A stretch of DNA of 64,000 nt from Chloracidobacterium sp. (GCA_016712045.1 JADJRV010000019.1:54266-118265); one strand, 5' to 3'; positions 8,331-18,205 are shown, numbered from the stretch's first letter. Notes: generated from the sequence alone by a model not told the origin. Numbers and translations are program-made.

Positions 8331-8966
8331 ATGAACAAGATCAAAAGTTTAATGACAATTTCGGCATTATCAATAATGGTGCTTATCTTGCCGGCCATCG
8401 CATCGGCTCAATACGGCGGCGGTTATGGTAATGGCGGTTATAACAACGGCCAGTATGGCAATAACGGCTATTATACGAATATCAAATCGACCGTCCGCGA
8501 CCTAAAAGACCGCAGCAAAGACCTCAAGAAAGAGATCGATCGCCTAGACGACCGCAGAAATAACGGCGGTTGGAATAATGGTGGTTATGGCAACAACAAT
8601 GGCGGTTGGAACAACGGCGGCTACGGCAACGGTGGTTACAACAATAACGTTGACGTCCGCTCGCTAAAGAATCTGGCTGACCAGTTTCGCAAAGCAGCTG
8701 ACAAACTTGAGGACAGATACGATGACGGCCGCGATCAGTATAAGAGCTCAAACGAGGCTCGTCGCGTGCTTGAACTCGGTTCGCAGTTAGATCGCGAGAT
8801 CCGCCGTAGCCGTCTCAACCTCTATAACTGGAACCAGATCAGCAACGATCTGCGTATCGTCGCCAATGCATACAACAATAACGGCGGACGCGGCAACGGC
8901 GGTTGGGGCAACGGTCGTGGCAACGGTAATGGCCGTAACGGCATGCCGAGCTGGTGGCCTTTCTAA
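8331..8966 (+). CDS. Secreted Gly/Asn-rich repeat protein
   Basis: A 211-residue exported protein of unknown function. The signal peptide has a K-I-K start, a hydrophobic core and an A-S-A-Q cleavage site near residue 25. The mature protein alternates low-complexity blocks of Gly, Asn and Tyr (G-G-Y-G-N-G-G-Y-N-N) with two charged helical segments, one near residues 48-75 (D-L-K-D-R-S-K-D-L-K-K-E-I) and one near 108-180. It ends in P-S-W-W-P-F. The start at 8331 has an excellent AAGGGAGA site 7 nt upstream; longer in-frame starts lack one. It sits between two strong terminators and is therefore probably monocistronic. A structural surface role is possible but not shown. Confidence 0.7.
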   Translation: MNKIKSLMTISALSIMVLILPAIASAQYGGGYGNGGYNNGQYGNNGYYTNIKSTVRDLKDRSKDLKKEIDRLDDRRNNGGWNNGGYGNNNGGWNNGGYGNGGYNNNVDVRSLKNLADQFRKAADKLEDRYDDGRDQYKSSNEARRVLELGSQLDREIRRSRLNLYNWNQISNDLRIVANAYNNNGGRGNGGWGNGRGNGNGRNGMPSWWPF

Positions 8967-8993
8967 CCAGATAAGTTCACCTATCTTCTTTAT

Positions 8994-9024
8994 GCCCGCG
9001 TCTCTAGTGACGCGGGCTTTTTTT
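8994..9024 (+). terminator. Strong terminator after the Gly/Asn-rich protein
   Basis: Perfect arms GCCCGCGTC and GACGCGGGC with a short loop are followed by seven T. Confidence 0.9.
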
Positions 9025-9038
9025 GTTATAGTCAGAGA

Positions 9039-9894
9039 ATGGACGGAACGCTTTACTTGGTTGCGACGCCGATCGGCAATCTTCAGGACGTGACGCATCG
9101 CGCTCTAGAAGTGCTGCGCACCGTCGATCTCATCGCCTGCGAAGACACGCGCCACACGCTCAAGTTGCTTAACCATTTTCGCATCTCAAACCGTCTCATC
9201 AGCTATCACGAGCACAACGAACTCGAACGAGCCGAAGAGCTTGCCGACCGTCTCGTCGCGGGAGCATCAATCGCTATCGTTTCCGACGCGGGTACACCGG
9301 GAATTTGTGATCCCGCATTTCGCATTGTGCAGCGGGCAATAGAGGTTGGTGTGGCTGTCGTTCCGATCCCGGGAGCGGTCGCGTTTGTAAATGCGGTCGT
9401 TGCATCCGGCATCTCGACCGATTCAATTTTCTTTGGCGGGTTTTTGCCGTCAAAAAAAGGCGACCGCCGCAAGCGGCTCGAAGAGATACGTGATATTCCG
9501 GCGACGCTTGTTCTCTACGAGACCCCGCACCGCATCGCCAAATCTTTAGTGGACTGTGCCGAGATTCTTGGGACGCGTAAAGCGGCGGTCGTCGGGAACT
9601 GACCAAACTGCACGAAGAAATCATCGAGGCAGTTTGGCAGGACTAGCCGATAGGTTTGCGACTCAATCTCTGAAAGGCGAGATCGTTCTGGTCATCGAGC
9701 GGGCTCCGTTGGCAACACCGAAACACGAAACTCTGACGCCAAAATCGATCTCAAATCGTGTCAAAGAATTGGAAAAAGAGGGTGTTGATGCCAAAAACGC
9801 TCTCAAGAAAGCGGCGAAAGAATTTGGGCTGAGCAAGTCAGAGGCCTACCGGCAAACGAAAGTAAAAAGCAAAAGTAAAAAGGCAAGACCATAA
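9039..9894 (+). CDS. rsmI: 16S rRNA (cytidine-1402-2'-O)-methyltransferase, frameshifted
   Basis: The SAM-dependent methyltransferase modifies C1402 of 16S rRNA in the decoding centre. Signatures are L-Y-L-V-A-T-P-I-G-N-L at the start, A-C-E-D-T-R-H-T, S-Y-H-E-H-N, V-S-D-A-G-T-P-G-I-C-D-P and F-F-G-G-F-L-P. The frame is lost near 9594 and again near 9627. The conserved E-L-T-K-L-H-E-E lies in a second frame, and the G-E-I-V-L-V-I-E tail with a Lys-rich extension lies in a third. Each shift equals one missing base beside a G run, so the genomic gene is probably intact. A TATAGT box just 6 nt before the ATG might give a near-leaderless transcript. Confidence 0.85.
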
Positions 9895-9920
9895 GTTACT
9901 ACTCTCAATCTTGCCCTTTT
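9877..9920. terminator. Bidirectional terminator between convergent rsmI and M28 peptidase genes
   Basis: AAAAAGGCAAGA and TCTTGCCCTTTT form an A-rich/T-rich hairpin that ends with T on either strand. It overlaps the last codons of rsmI and lies 16 nt from the stop of the converging peptidase gene. Confidence 0.75.
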
Positions 9921-9935
9921 ACGTTTACCTTGGAT

Positions 9936-11594
9936 CTACCTTTGCGATAGCTCAGGCGGTAATTGCTTATCAATTTTTGGCCGTTCTTTGAGGTCGGTCA
10001 GTTTTAACAGAGTGATGAGGATCGTCCGCGAGACCTTTTCCATCTTGGCGTAATCGATCTTGTCCGGGCTGTCGCCTGCTCCGTGATAATCGACGTGGAC
10101 ACCGTCAAACCAGAACGCGATCGGTATCCCATTGACCGCGTAATTAAAGTGGTCCGAGCGGAAAAAGAACCGGTTCGTGTCTTTCGGGTCGTCGTAACGG
10201 GTGTCGTAGGCCATGTTTAGATAGCCCTTGTTTGTGCCGTCAACAACGCTACCTAGCGTCGAGCTCATCATGTCCTTGCCGATCACATAGATCGTATTTT
10301 CGTCCGTCAGATCCTTATCACGCGGCTCTGTGTTGCCGGCCTTGCGGCTGCGGCCGATCATGTCGATATTGAGCTGAGCGATGACCTGTTTGATATCAAC
10401 GGTGGGGAACTTGTTGAAATATTCGCTACCCCACAATCCCTTTTCCTCGCCGCAATGCCAAACGAACAACACAGAGCGTTTTGGACGTTTCGGAGCTTTT
10501 GCCAGAGCCTCGGCGATCGATAGCACAGCAACCGTGCCTGAACCGTCATCGTCGGCACCGTTAAAGATCTTATCCGGCCCGGGAGCGTTCGGGTTGATGC
10601 CAACGTGGTCATAATGGGCACCGATTGCGACCATTTCTTTTTTGAGCACCGGGTCGCTACCTTCCCAAATCGCAACGACATTTTGTGTCCAGGCGGTTTC
10701 GGATTTAGTGGCGATGCTGAAATTAAAATCTTTGGTCAGCTCAAATGAATTGGTGTAACCAGTGAGCGGATTACCTGCTTCGCCCGCAAAAACTGCATTC
10801 GCAAGCTTTTCGGACGCTAAAAACACCGTCGGCACAGGACCCGTCTGAGCGGTCGCCTGCGGCTGCAGCTTTTCGACAACCATACGGCTGCGGCCAAACA
10901 TCTGCGTGACCGCTCCCCAGTTTGCTGCGAGGAATTTTGATGACAGCACCATGACGCCGGCCGCTCCGTTTTCACGGGCGTAAGTCACAGCATCTGCCCA
11001 ATCTTTTCCGCGTGTTCCGGTCAGGTCGGCCTGTGTGATGCCTGCGGGCATTGGTACGAGATTACGTCCGCCCATCGGGCCTTCGCCAAATACCGCGATG
11101 ATCTTGCCCTTAACGTCGAGCCCGGCATACGGATTCAAATTCTTAGATTTGACCATCCAGCCGTTGCCGGCAAAAACGATCTTTGCGGTCATGTTGCCGG
11201 TCGTGTTTCCGGACGCACGGACGATATCGTCGCCGTAGGAATATTTTTGGCCGCCGATCTCAACCGATGTTGCCGCCGGGTCGATCGCGTCACGTTTGAG
11301 CGCCATTTTTTGGTAAAAAGTGCCGTCGTCGCCCGCCGGTTTGAATCCCCAGCGCGACAGGTTCATGCCGATAAATTTCGCGGTCGTATCAAGCCCGCGT
11401 GAGGGCGTGTCGCGGCCCTCCATCTCATCCGATGCGACAAAGTAGAGATAGTCGCTCAACTGTTTCGCGGTGACGCCCTCGGCGATCTTTTTCTCATCGG
11501 CCGAGATCTTGATCGCAGGCGCGACCGCTTGGCCAAATGCCGATTGCACCACAAACGCGGCGATCAGCAGATATGCAAAAATATTTCGTTTCAT
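9936..11594 (-). CDS. M28 family zinc metallopeptidase with PA domain, exported
   Basis: A 552-residue secreted aminopeptidase-like enzyme. The signal peptide (M-K-R-N-I-F then a hydrophobic core) ends near A-F-G-Q. A PA-type insert lies around residues 130-270. The M28 core carries zinc ligands in G-A-H-Y-D-H-V-G (His327), G-A-D-D-D-G-S-G (Asp348), C-G-E-E-K-G (Glu383/Glu384), N-I-D-M-I-G-R and a late H-G-A-G-D-S. The start at 11594 was chosen because the signal peptide begins there and TGGAGA precedes it by 6 nt; an upstream ATG adds 37 basic residues with no signal. It lies 67 nt after lpxI on the same strand. Confidence 0.9.
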   Translation of the reverse strand: MKRNIFAYLLIAAFVVQSAFGQAVAPAIKISADEKKIAEGVTAKQLSDYLYFVASDEMEGRDTPSRGLDTTAKFIGMNLSRWGFKPAGDDGTFYQKMALKRDAIDPAATSVEIGGQKYSYGDDIVRASGNTTGNMTAKIVFAGNGWMVKSKNLNPYAGLDVKGKIIAVFGEGPMGGRNLVPMPAGITQADLTGTRGKDWADAVTYARENGAAGVMVLSSKFLAANWGAVTQMFGRSRMVVEKLQPQATAQTGPVPTVFLASEKLANAVFAGEAGNPLTGYTNSFELTKDFNFSIATKSETAWTQNVVAIWEGSDPVLKKEMVAIGAHYDHVGINPNAPGPDKIFNGADDDGSGTVAVLSIAEALAKAPKRPKRSVLFVWHCGEEKGLWGSEYFNKFPTVDIKQVIAQLNIDMIGRSRKAGNTEPRDKDLTDENTIYVIGKDMMSSTLGSVVDGTNKGYLNMAYDTRYDDPKDTNRFFFRSDHFNYAVNGIPIAFWFDGVHVDYHGAGDSPDKIDYAKMEKVSRTILITLLKLTDLKERPKIDKQLPPELSQR

Positions 11595-11661
11595 TTTTTC
11601 TCCAGAAATTAAGATGTCGTAAATTCTTATAGTTTTACGAGGTTTTGCGGAAATTGTTTCG

Positions 11662-12465
11662 TCAGGATGGAATGCCGATGATCGCGATCTTATTTTTATT
11701 AGCAAGATCGATCATTTCGTCGCGGTCAAAAATGAGCGTTTTTCCTGCGGTCAGAGAAAGACATGTCGCACCGGCGGCGATCATCGTCTCAATTGTCGAA
11801 ACCCCGACGACCGGTACGTCAAACCGCATGTCCTGATCCGGCTTTGCGACTTTGACGACGGTCAGCTTGCCGTTTGCCAACTCTCCGGCCCGTTTGATGG
11901 TCGCGTCGGTGCCCTCCATCGCCTCGATGGCAACACAGGCTTTGCCACGAACGACGACCGTCTGGCCGAGATCGAGCCGGGCGGTTTCAGACGTGATATG
12001 CAACCCGTACTCGATATTCTCTAATTCCATATCGGTCGGTTTTCGCTTTGTCATCAGGCCGTTAGGAGCGAGCATGTCCGGAACAAAGTGCGTGGAATCG
12101 ATGAGTTCGATGCCTTCCTTGCCAAGTTCATCCGCTATACCGCCGATGAGAGCGTTAGTATTTCGACGCTTTAGGCCCCAGAGCATCTTGACCATGCGCA
12201 TATCAGGGATCGCACTCGAAAATAGTTGGACGTGCTTTACGTGGCCGGCCATGATGACCTTTTCGATATTCGCGTCTTTAAAGAACGACAACATCTTGCC
12301 AAGCTGACCAATGCCGACCCACGCAACATTCTCCGCGACATCTTCGATCGACGGATCGGTCTCTTCTTTGATCGCGACGACCGACAGCGAAACACCCGCC
12401 CTACGGGCGCCATCAATTACGAGAAAAGGAAAAGTGCCGTTTCCGGCGATCAGGCCATATTGCAT
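11662..12465 (-). CDS. lpxI: UDP-2,3-diacylglucosamine diphosphatase LpxI
   Basis: Cleaves UDP-2,3-diacylglucosamine to lipid X in lipid A synthesis, in place of LpxH in many bacteria. The 267-residue protein starts M-Q-Y-G-L-I-A-G-N-G-T-F-P and carries the DUF1009/LpxI pattern throughout (A-G-H-V-K-H, D-S-T-H-F-V-P-D-M-L-A, V-V-R-G-K-A-C-V-A-I-E-A-M-E-G-T-D). The ATG at 12465 has GAAAGAG just upstream; a TTG at 12477 is an alternative. Together with lpxK at 23.1 kb it shows that the organism builds lipid A. The next gene on the strand is the M28 peptidase. Confidence 0.92.
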   Translation of the reverse strand: MQYGLIAGNGTFPFLVIDGARRAGVSLSVVAIKEETDPSIEDVAENVAWVGIGQLGKMLSFFKDANIEKVIMAGHVKHVQLFSSAIPDMRMVKMLWGLKRRNTNALIGGIADELGKEGIELIDSTHFVPDMLAPNGLMTKRKPTDMELENIEYGLHITSETARLDLGQTVVVRGKACVAIEAMEGTDATIKRAGELANGKLTVVKVAKPDQDMRFDVPVVGVSTIETMIAAGATCLSLTAGKTLIFDRDEMIDLANKNKIAIIGIPS

Positions 12466-12577
12466 AGTCTCTTTCAATTATCCGATTGATTCCCAGAACG
12501 GGCAACCGTACAATTCTGTATTCACACCCATAAACAAATTACAGAGTCTTTGCGTAGTAGCTAGATAAAATAAGCTT

Positions 12578-15500
12578 ATGAAAATCAAAGTTTTGTCGTC
12601 CTTAGCTCTCGTTGTCCTGTTTGCAGCGGCTGCCATCGGGCAAACTAACTATCTAACCGAACCGTCGCTTTCGCCGGACCGGAAAGAGATCGCGTTTGTC
12701 TCGGGTGGCGATATTTGGACCGTCGGTGCCGATGGCGGAGCGGCTAGGCTGTTGGTCTCGCATCAGGCAACTGAGTCCCGTCCGCTGTACTCGCCGGATG
12801 GACGCTGGCTCGCGTTTGGCTCGAACCGGACCGGTAATGGCGATGTTTACTTACTTGAGATCGAGACCGGCAACTTGAGGCGGCTGACATTTGACGACGT
12901 AAACGAACAGATCGACGCCTGGTCGCGTGATGGAAAATGGATATATTTTTTCTCGAACAGCCGCGATATCGCAGGTATGAACGACATTTATCGCATACCT
13001 GTCACAGGCGGTACGGCGATGCAGGTCAGCTCGGATCGATTCACGAACGAGTTTGAATCGACGCCGCTTGCCGATGGGTCGATCATATTTGCGGCCCGTG
13101 GTAATTCGGCTGCCCAATGGTGGCGACGCGGACGCAGCCATTTGGACGAAAGCGAATTGTGGCAGAAATCGGGCGATACTTATACACAGCTAACCCAACG
13201 CGGAGCCAAGCAAATGTGGCCGATGGCGACCGCCGACGGCTCGCGGGTTTATTTTGTCTCAGACCGCACCGGCCCTCAAAATATATGGTTGATGCCCCGC
13301 GGCGGACAGGTAAAACAAATGACCAATTTCACCGATGGCCGCGTGTTGTGGCCGAGCCTGTCGCATGACGGTCAAGAAATTGTTTTCGAGCGCAATTTTC
13401 GTATCTGGAAAATGAAAGCCGACGGCGGCAAGCCGCAGGAACTGGCGATAACCTTACGCGGTGCGGCATCGAGCCCGATGATCGAGCGATTGAGCCTATC
13501 GACGCAGGTCGGCGAGCTCGCACTCTCACCCGATGGCAAAAAGGTCGCTATCGTTTCGCACGGCGAGATATTTGCAGCCTCGTCAAAAGACGGCGGCGAA
13601 GCGGTTCGCGTAACAAATACGGTCGCCCCGGAATCATCCGTCGCCTGGTCGCCGGATAGTAAAAAGCTTGTTTATACGTCCGAACGCAGCGGGACAAGCG
13701 AGATATTTCAATACGATTTCGTGACCGAGACGGAAACCCAATTGACACGAGGTGCGAACGACGACATTTCGCCAACATTCTCGCCCGACGGTAAGTTGAT
13801 CGCGTTTGTCCGAAATGCTCGTGCGATATCTACCTACAACGTCGAAACGAAAGCTGAAAAAGAGCTTTGCAAAACATTCGCCGACCCGGCTCCGCTTGGG
13901 GGCGAATCTTTCAAATGGTCGCCGGACGGAAAATGGATCGCATTTCTCACGGCGTCGCCGACATCACGTTCGTACTCAAACGTGAGCGTTGTGCCGTCAA
14001 CCGGCGGGGTTGCAAAGCAGATCAGCTTTTTGTCGAATTCAAACGCAGGGTCGATCGCATGGAGTGCTGACGGCTCGTACATTCTTTACGGCTCAAGCCA
14101 GCGAACCGAGGACGGCATGATCGCCCGCATCGATCTCAAACTTCGAACGCCAAAGTTTCGCGAAGACCAGTTTCGCGATCTTTTCAAACAGGAAAATCCG
14201 CGTGACAAGCCAGCGGGGCCTCCTGTATCGCCGCAGCCATCGCCAGTGGCCTCGCCTGTTGCCGAGAAAAAGATGAGTCGAAAACGACCGAGATCGTTTT
14301 TGAGGACATTCGCAAACGGCTGAGCTTTATCAACACCGGCGTCAACAATAACGGCGTCATTATCAGTCCGGACGGCAAAACCCTTCTGATCCTTGGTGCT
14401 GCCGAGGGGCAATTTAATCTGTACACGATGCCGCTCGATGAGCTGTCGAACGACCAGTCGTCACGCCAACTGACCTCGACACCGGGGTTCAAATCACAGG
14501 CTCAATTTTCGCCAGATAGCAAAGAGGTTTATTACGTCGAAAATGGCCGTATCAACATTGTAAGCCTCGACCGCCGCGACGTACGGCCGCTCAGCGTGAG
14601 CATGGATATGAACGTCAATTTTGCCCAGGAAAAGACCTAGGTGTTGGCGGACCGCCAGCGTTTACAGCGACAACAGTCGGTAAGCTCGGACTGCGTTTTG
14701 ACCGTAACGAATACGAGCGCAGCGGTCGGCTAAAGATCACCGAAATAATTACGCTTAGCCCCGCAGCAGTTACGAAAGACGTTGCCGTCGGCGATTATCT
14801 GATAAGCGTCGAAGGGGCTAAGATCGCCTCCGGTGTGAATATCGACGAACTGCTCGAGGGCAAGGTCGGAAAACGTGTGGAACTCGAATTTTCCTCATCT
14901 GCTGACGGCTCGAACAAACGCGAGGTCATTCTAAAACCGATCTCGACCGGAGCCGAGAAAAACCTACTCTACCGCCAATGGGTTGAGAGCAATCGTGCAT
15001 ATGTCGATCGTGTCAGCGGGGGAAAGCTCGGTTATGTTCACCTGCCCGACATGGGCCAAGGCTCGCTAAATCAGCTCTATATCGATCTCGATGTGGAAAA
15101 TCAAGCAAAACAGGGTGTGGTGATCGATATTCGTAACAACAACGGCGGGTTTATCAATCCGTATGTGATCGATGTGCTTGCCCGACGCGGCTATCTGACC
15201 ATGCAGGAACGCGGCATGTGGGAAGTGCCCGCTCGCTCCGCTCTCGGCCAGCGAGCCCTCGAACGCCCCACGGTCCTCGTTACCAATCAGCATTCGCTAT
15301 CAGACGCCGAAGACCTGACCGAAGGCTATAAATCGCTCAAGCTCGGCAAGGTGGTCGGCGAACCGACATCAGGTTGGATCATCTTTACGTGGAACACCAA
15401 CCTGTTTGACGGGACCACAATTCGCCTGCCGCGACAGTTGATTCGCGGCTCGGATGGTAAGAATATGGAGCTAAATCCACGCACGCCGGACGTGCCGATG

Positions 15501-15578
15501 ACGCGGCCGATCGGCGAGACGTTGACGGGAAAAGATTCGCAGCTTGACCGTGCTGTCAGGGAACTGTTGGGGAACTAG
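12578..15578 (+). pseudogene. Tricorn-like S41 protease, frameshifted and lacking an internal segment
   Basis: Exported beta-propeller protease related to archaeal tricorn. A signal peptide (residues 1-22) is followed by WD40/PD40-type repeats (L-S-P-D-G-K and W-S-P-D-G-K-W) to about residue 640, then a PDZ region and an S41 catalytic domain with N-Q-H-S-L-S-D-A-E-D, where the nucleophile Ser lies. Lesion 1: one A is missing from the AAAAA run at 14267-14271, moving the frame. Lesion 2: near 14639 the text jumps from F-A-Q-E-K straight to D-L-G-V-G-G-P-P. Roughly 60-70 residues that normally lie between them, including the helix-rich C1 part and the Ser-His pair before L-G, are gone. As written the enzyme cannot be active; an assembly collapse is possible. 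Confidence 0.8.
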
Positions 15579-16084
15579 GGCTTGTTTGCGAAAAGGCGTA
15601 GTTTTTCACCTTCGGGCGAATCTATCAAGCCTGTAAAGGTAAATCCGAGCTTTTCGAGCAGGCGGCCTGAGACTTCATTGTCGAGCGATGTGATCGCATG
15701 AATTTCGGTAAAGCCGTGCTTTTCGCGGCCGTATGTCATCATGGCTGAGGCGGATTCGAAGCCATAGCCATTTCCCTCATACTCCGGCAAAAAAGCAAAG
15801 CCGAGATCGGGAAATTCGAAATGGTCACGTTTTACAAAGCCGCACAGCCCGACCGCAGTGTTGTCTGTTTTGAGCTCTACCGCGTAGAGGCCGTAGCCGT
15901 GGTCGCGATAGCTCTGGCGGTAGCGGTCCTCGATAAAATCGCTTGCATCGTCCGCCGAACGGACGCCGCGGTCGCCGATGTATTGGATAAACTTTGGCGT
16001 GTTGAGCAGCTCAAAAATAAACTCCGCATCGAGAGCGGAGTCCAGTTTACGTAGTGTCAGCCTGTCGGTTTCTAAAACATTCAT
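15575..16084 (-). CDS. GNAT family N-acetyltransferase (RimJ/RimL-like)
   Basis: A 169-residue cytoplasmic acetyltransferase. The N-terminus E-T-D-R-L-T-L-R-K is typical of the RimJ/RimL-type branch, and the acetyl-CoA loop region reads P-E-Y-E-G-N-G-Y-G-F-E-S. The late N-x-x-S-x-x-L-L-E-K-L-G-F segment (residues about 140-155) is also characteristic. The substrate is unknown and could be a protein N-terminus or a small amine. Its stop codon overlaps that of the converging tricorn-like gene; both use the same CTAG tetranucleotide on opposite strands. Confidence 0.88.
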   Translation of the reverse strand: MNVLETDRLTLRKLDSALDAEFIFELLNTPKFIQYIGDRGVRSADDASDFIEDRYRQSYRDHGYGLYAVELKTDNTAVGLCGFVKRDHFEFPDLGFAFLPEYEGNGYGFESASAMMTYGREKHGFTEIHAITSLDNEVSGRLLEKLGFTFTGLIDSPEGEKLRLFANKP

Positions 16085-16104
16085 CTCAGTTTTACGATCT
16101 CAAT

Positions 16105-16140
16105 AAAAATCCTAACGGGCACCTCAAAGCCCGTCGTTAG
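16105..16140 (-). terminator. Terminator after lipA
   Basis: On the minus strand a CTAACGACGGGC/GCCCGTTAG hairpin is followed by GATTTTTATT. It lies 57 nt past the lipA stop and before the GNAT gene. Confidence 0.65.
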
Positions 16141-16196
16141 TTATGGTCCGGACGATTTGTAAAGAAATTCTAACGCCCGATGCCGTCCGATCTAAG

Positions 16197-17108
16197 CTAT
16201 TCCGCCTGCTCCCTAGCATGATATGAACTCCGTGTCAGCGGCGATGATTCGACGTGTTTGAAGCCCATTGCCATGCCGATTGCTTTCCATTCGGCGAATT
16301 CTTCGGGCGTGACGTAGCGTTCGACGGGCAGGCGTTTTTCGTACGGTTGGAGGTATTGGCCGATGGTCATGATGTCGCAAGAGACGCTGCGGAGGTCTTT
16401 CATGAGGTCGACGACCTCTTCGAAAGTTTCGCCGAGGCCGGCCATGATGCCGCTTTTGGTCTTCATCGCGGCGAACTGCGTGTCGCGAAAATGGGCTGAG
16501 CGTTCGAGCAGTTCGAGCGTTTGATCGTATTTTGCGTCGGGGCGAACCCGGCGGTACAGACGTGCGATCGTCTCGGTGTTGTGGTTTAGGATGTCAGGAC
16601 GCGCGACCAGAACGTTATTAAGAGCCTGCTCGTCGCCGTTAAAATCGGGAATCAGAACTTCGACCTTACATGTCGGATTCATTTCGCGGACTTTTGTGAT
16701 CGTCTCGGCCCAGTGCATCGAACCGCCGTCAGGGAGGTCGTCACGATTTACCGAAGTGATAACTGCATGGGCGAGATCGAGATGTTTTACGGCCTCGGCG
16801 ACGTGTGTCGGTTCGAGCGGATCAAGATCCATCGGCTTGCCCTTATTGACCGCACAAAAACCGCAATGCCGCGTGCAAGTGTCGCCGCCGAGCATAAAGG
16901 TCGCGGTCTTGTCCGTCCAGCATTCAAAGATGTTCGGGCATTTGGCTTCCTGACAGACGGTGTGCAGATTTAGCCCGTCGATCAACTCAAGCACGGCATT
17001 CTGATTGCGCGGGTCACCGAGCTTGATCTTTAACCAATCAGGCTTTTTAAGCCGCTCACGCTGCTTGCGGTTCAGGAATTCTTGAACTAAAACTTTTTCC
17101 TCGATCAT
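16197..17108 (-). CDS. lipA: Lipoyl synthase
   Basis: A radical SAM enzyme that inserts two sulfur atoms into octanoyl groups on lipoate-dependent proteins. The 303-residue protein has the auxiliary-cluster motif C-Q-E-A-K-C-P-N-I-F-E-C and the radical SAM motif C-T-R-H-C-G-F-C. It also has V-I-T-S-V-N-R-D-D-L-P-D-G-G and the C-terminal S-S-P-L-T-R-S-S-Y-H-A, whose Ser binds the auxiliary cluster. The ATG at 17108 was preferred to a GTG at 17123 that lies within the dispersed repeat. No clear ribosome site is visible, because the upstream sequence is repeat DNA. lipB is not in the window. Confidence 0.95.
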   Translation of the reverse strand: MIEEKVLVQEFLNRKQRERLKKPDWLKIKLGDPRNQNAVLELIDGLNLHTVCQEAKCPNIFECWTDKTATFMLGGDTCTRHCGFCAVNKGKPMDLDPLEPTHVAEAVKHLDLAHAVITSVNRDDLPDGGSMHWAETITKVREMNPTCKVEVLIPDFNGDEQALNNVLVARPDILNHNTETIARLYRRVRPDAKYDQTLELLERSAHFRDTQFAAMKTKSGIMAGLGETFEEVVDLMKDLRSVSCDIMTIGQYLQPYEKRLPVERYVTPEEFAEWKAIGMAMGFKHVESSPLTRSSYHAREQAE

Positions 17109-17115
17109 AAAACTA

Positions 17116-17192
17116 TTAACCACAGATTAACACAGATGGACACTGATGTTTCTTCAACCCATCCGTGTTTATCTGTGCCTATCTGTGGCTAA
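17116..17192. repeat. Dispersed 10-nt-period inverted repeat, copy 2
   Basis: Same family as 6239: three CACAGATNNA-like units and their reverse complement, with outer arms TTAACCACAG and CTGTGGCTAA. It fills nearly all of the space between the sodB stop and the lipA start, so any lipA promoter or leader must use it or read through it. Confidence 0.85.
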
Positions 17193-17202
17193 AATTCTTC
17201 TT

Positions 17203-17808
17203 TTATCCGAGTCGCGAATTTACGACATCCCAGTTAATGTTGGCAAAAAATGCCTCGATGTATTTTGGGCGATCGACCGGTGCGTAATCTTTGATAAACG
17301 CATGTTCCCACACGTCCATTATGAGGATCGGCTTGTATCCGGCTACATTGCCGGTTTCGTGCAGGTTGATCCAGTGGTTCGAGATCGCGCCGTTCGAAGG
17401 GTCTTGATAGACCGCTGCCCAACCCACGCCGCGCATCTTGCCGGTGTTCATAAAATCGGCTTTCCACACGTCGTAGTCGCCAAAACTTTCTGACGCGGCG
17501 TTGACGAACTGGTCGCCCGTCGAAGGGTCGCCGGTGCCGTGTTTTTGCATATTTTCGAAATAATATTCGTGCAAAACCATGCCGTTGTACTCAAAGCCAA
17601 AACGCCGTTTCATCTCGCTGAACGCCGCCGATTGTGTCGGGTCGAGCGTGCCGCTGCCGATCAGGTCGGCAATGCGCTGGTTGAGGACGTTGGTGTTAGT
17701 GACGTAGCCCTCATAGAGCTTAAAATGCATCGCCAGCGTCTCGTTCGAGATGCCGGTCAGGTCGCTCAGGTCAAATGATTTTGCTGTGTATGTCGTGTTA
17801 GTTCCCAT
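17203..17808 (-). CDS. sodB: Iron/manganese superoxide dismutase
   Basis: A 201-residue cytoplasmic enzyme that disproportionates superoxide. Later metal ligands are recognisable: His in M-V-L-H-E-Y-Y-F-E-N-M, and Asp and His in M-D-V-W-E-H-A-F-I-K-D-Y. The N-terminal ligand region reads A-M-H-F-K-L-Y-E-G-Y-V-T-N-T-N, not the usual HxxxHHxxYV, so it belongs to a divergent branch and the metal cannot be assigned. The ATG at 17808 has a strong AGGAGA site that overlaps the stop codon of the ferredoxin gene 10 nt upstream, which implies translational coupling. Confidence 0.9.
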   Translation of the reverse strand: MGTNTTYTAKSFDLSDLTGISNETLAMHFKLYEGYVTNTNVLNQRIADLIGSGTLDPTQSAAFSEMKRRFGFEYNGMVLHEYYFENMQKHGTGDPSTGDQFVNAASESFGDYDVWKADFMNTGKMRGVGWAAVYQDPSNGAISNHWINLHETGNVAGYKPILIMDVWEHAFIKDYAPVDRPKYIEAFFANINWDVVNSRLG

Positions 17809-17818
17809 CTTGTTTCTC

Positions 17819-18151
17819 CTAATCCTGCGGTCTGGTTCCAGCGTCAATACCCGCAACGCTGGCCTGATTGATAACTTTTACTTCCATGTCGTTCTCGCAG
17901 CGGATCTGGCATGACAGACGCGTGTTTGGTGCAAGATCGCCCTTGGTCGATAAAATGGCTTCTTCGTCGGGGCCCATCGTTCCGGCGTCGCCGACCACGA
18001 CCTCGACGCGGCAAGTCGTGCAGCGTGCGTTGCCGCCGCAGCGATGCAAAATGTCAACACCGTTGTCCTCGAGTGCGAGAACCAGTTTCTTACCGGTCTC
18101 CGTCTCGAATGAAATTGTTCCAGTTGCTGTTTCAGCAATAATATGTGGCAT
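17819..18151 (-). CDS. 2Fe-2S ferredoxin
   Basis: A 110-residue ferredoxin of the plant/adrenodoxin fold. Three cluster Cys lie in C-G-G-N-A-R-C-T-T-C (residues 38-47) and the fourth in L-S-C-Q near residue 81. GGAG lies before the ATG. It is the first gene of a pair with sodB, whose ribosome site overlaps its stop, so the two are made together. Such pairing could serve an oxidative-stress or iron-sulfur function, but no direct link is shown. Confidence 0.88.
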   Translation of the reverse strand: MPHIIAETATGTISFETETGKKLVLALEDNGVDILHRCGGNARCTTCRVEVVVGDAGTMGPDEEAILSTKGDLAPNTRLSCQIRCENDMEVKVINQASVAGIDAGTRPQD

Positions 18152-18205
18152 TAAAGATCTCCTATATCTCTATTCTAGTTTGCTGCGGTGAATGTGCAAA
18201 ATCCG

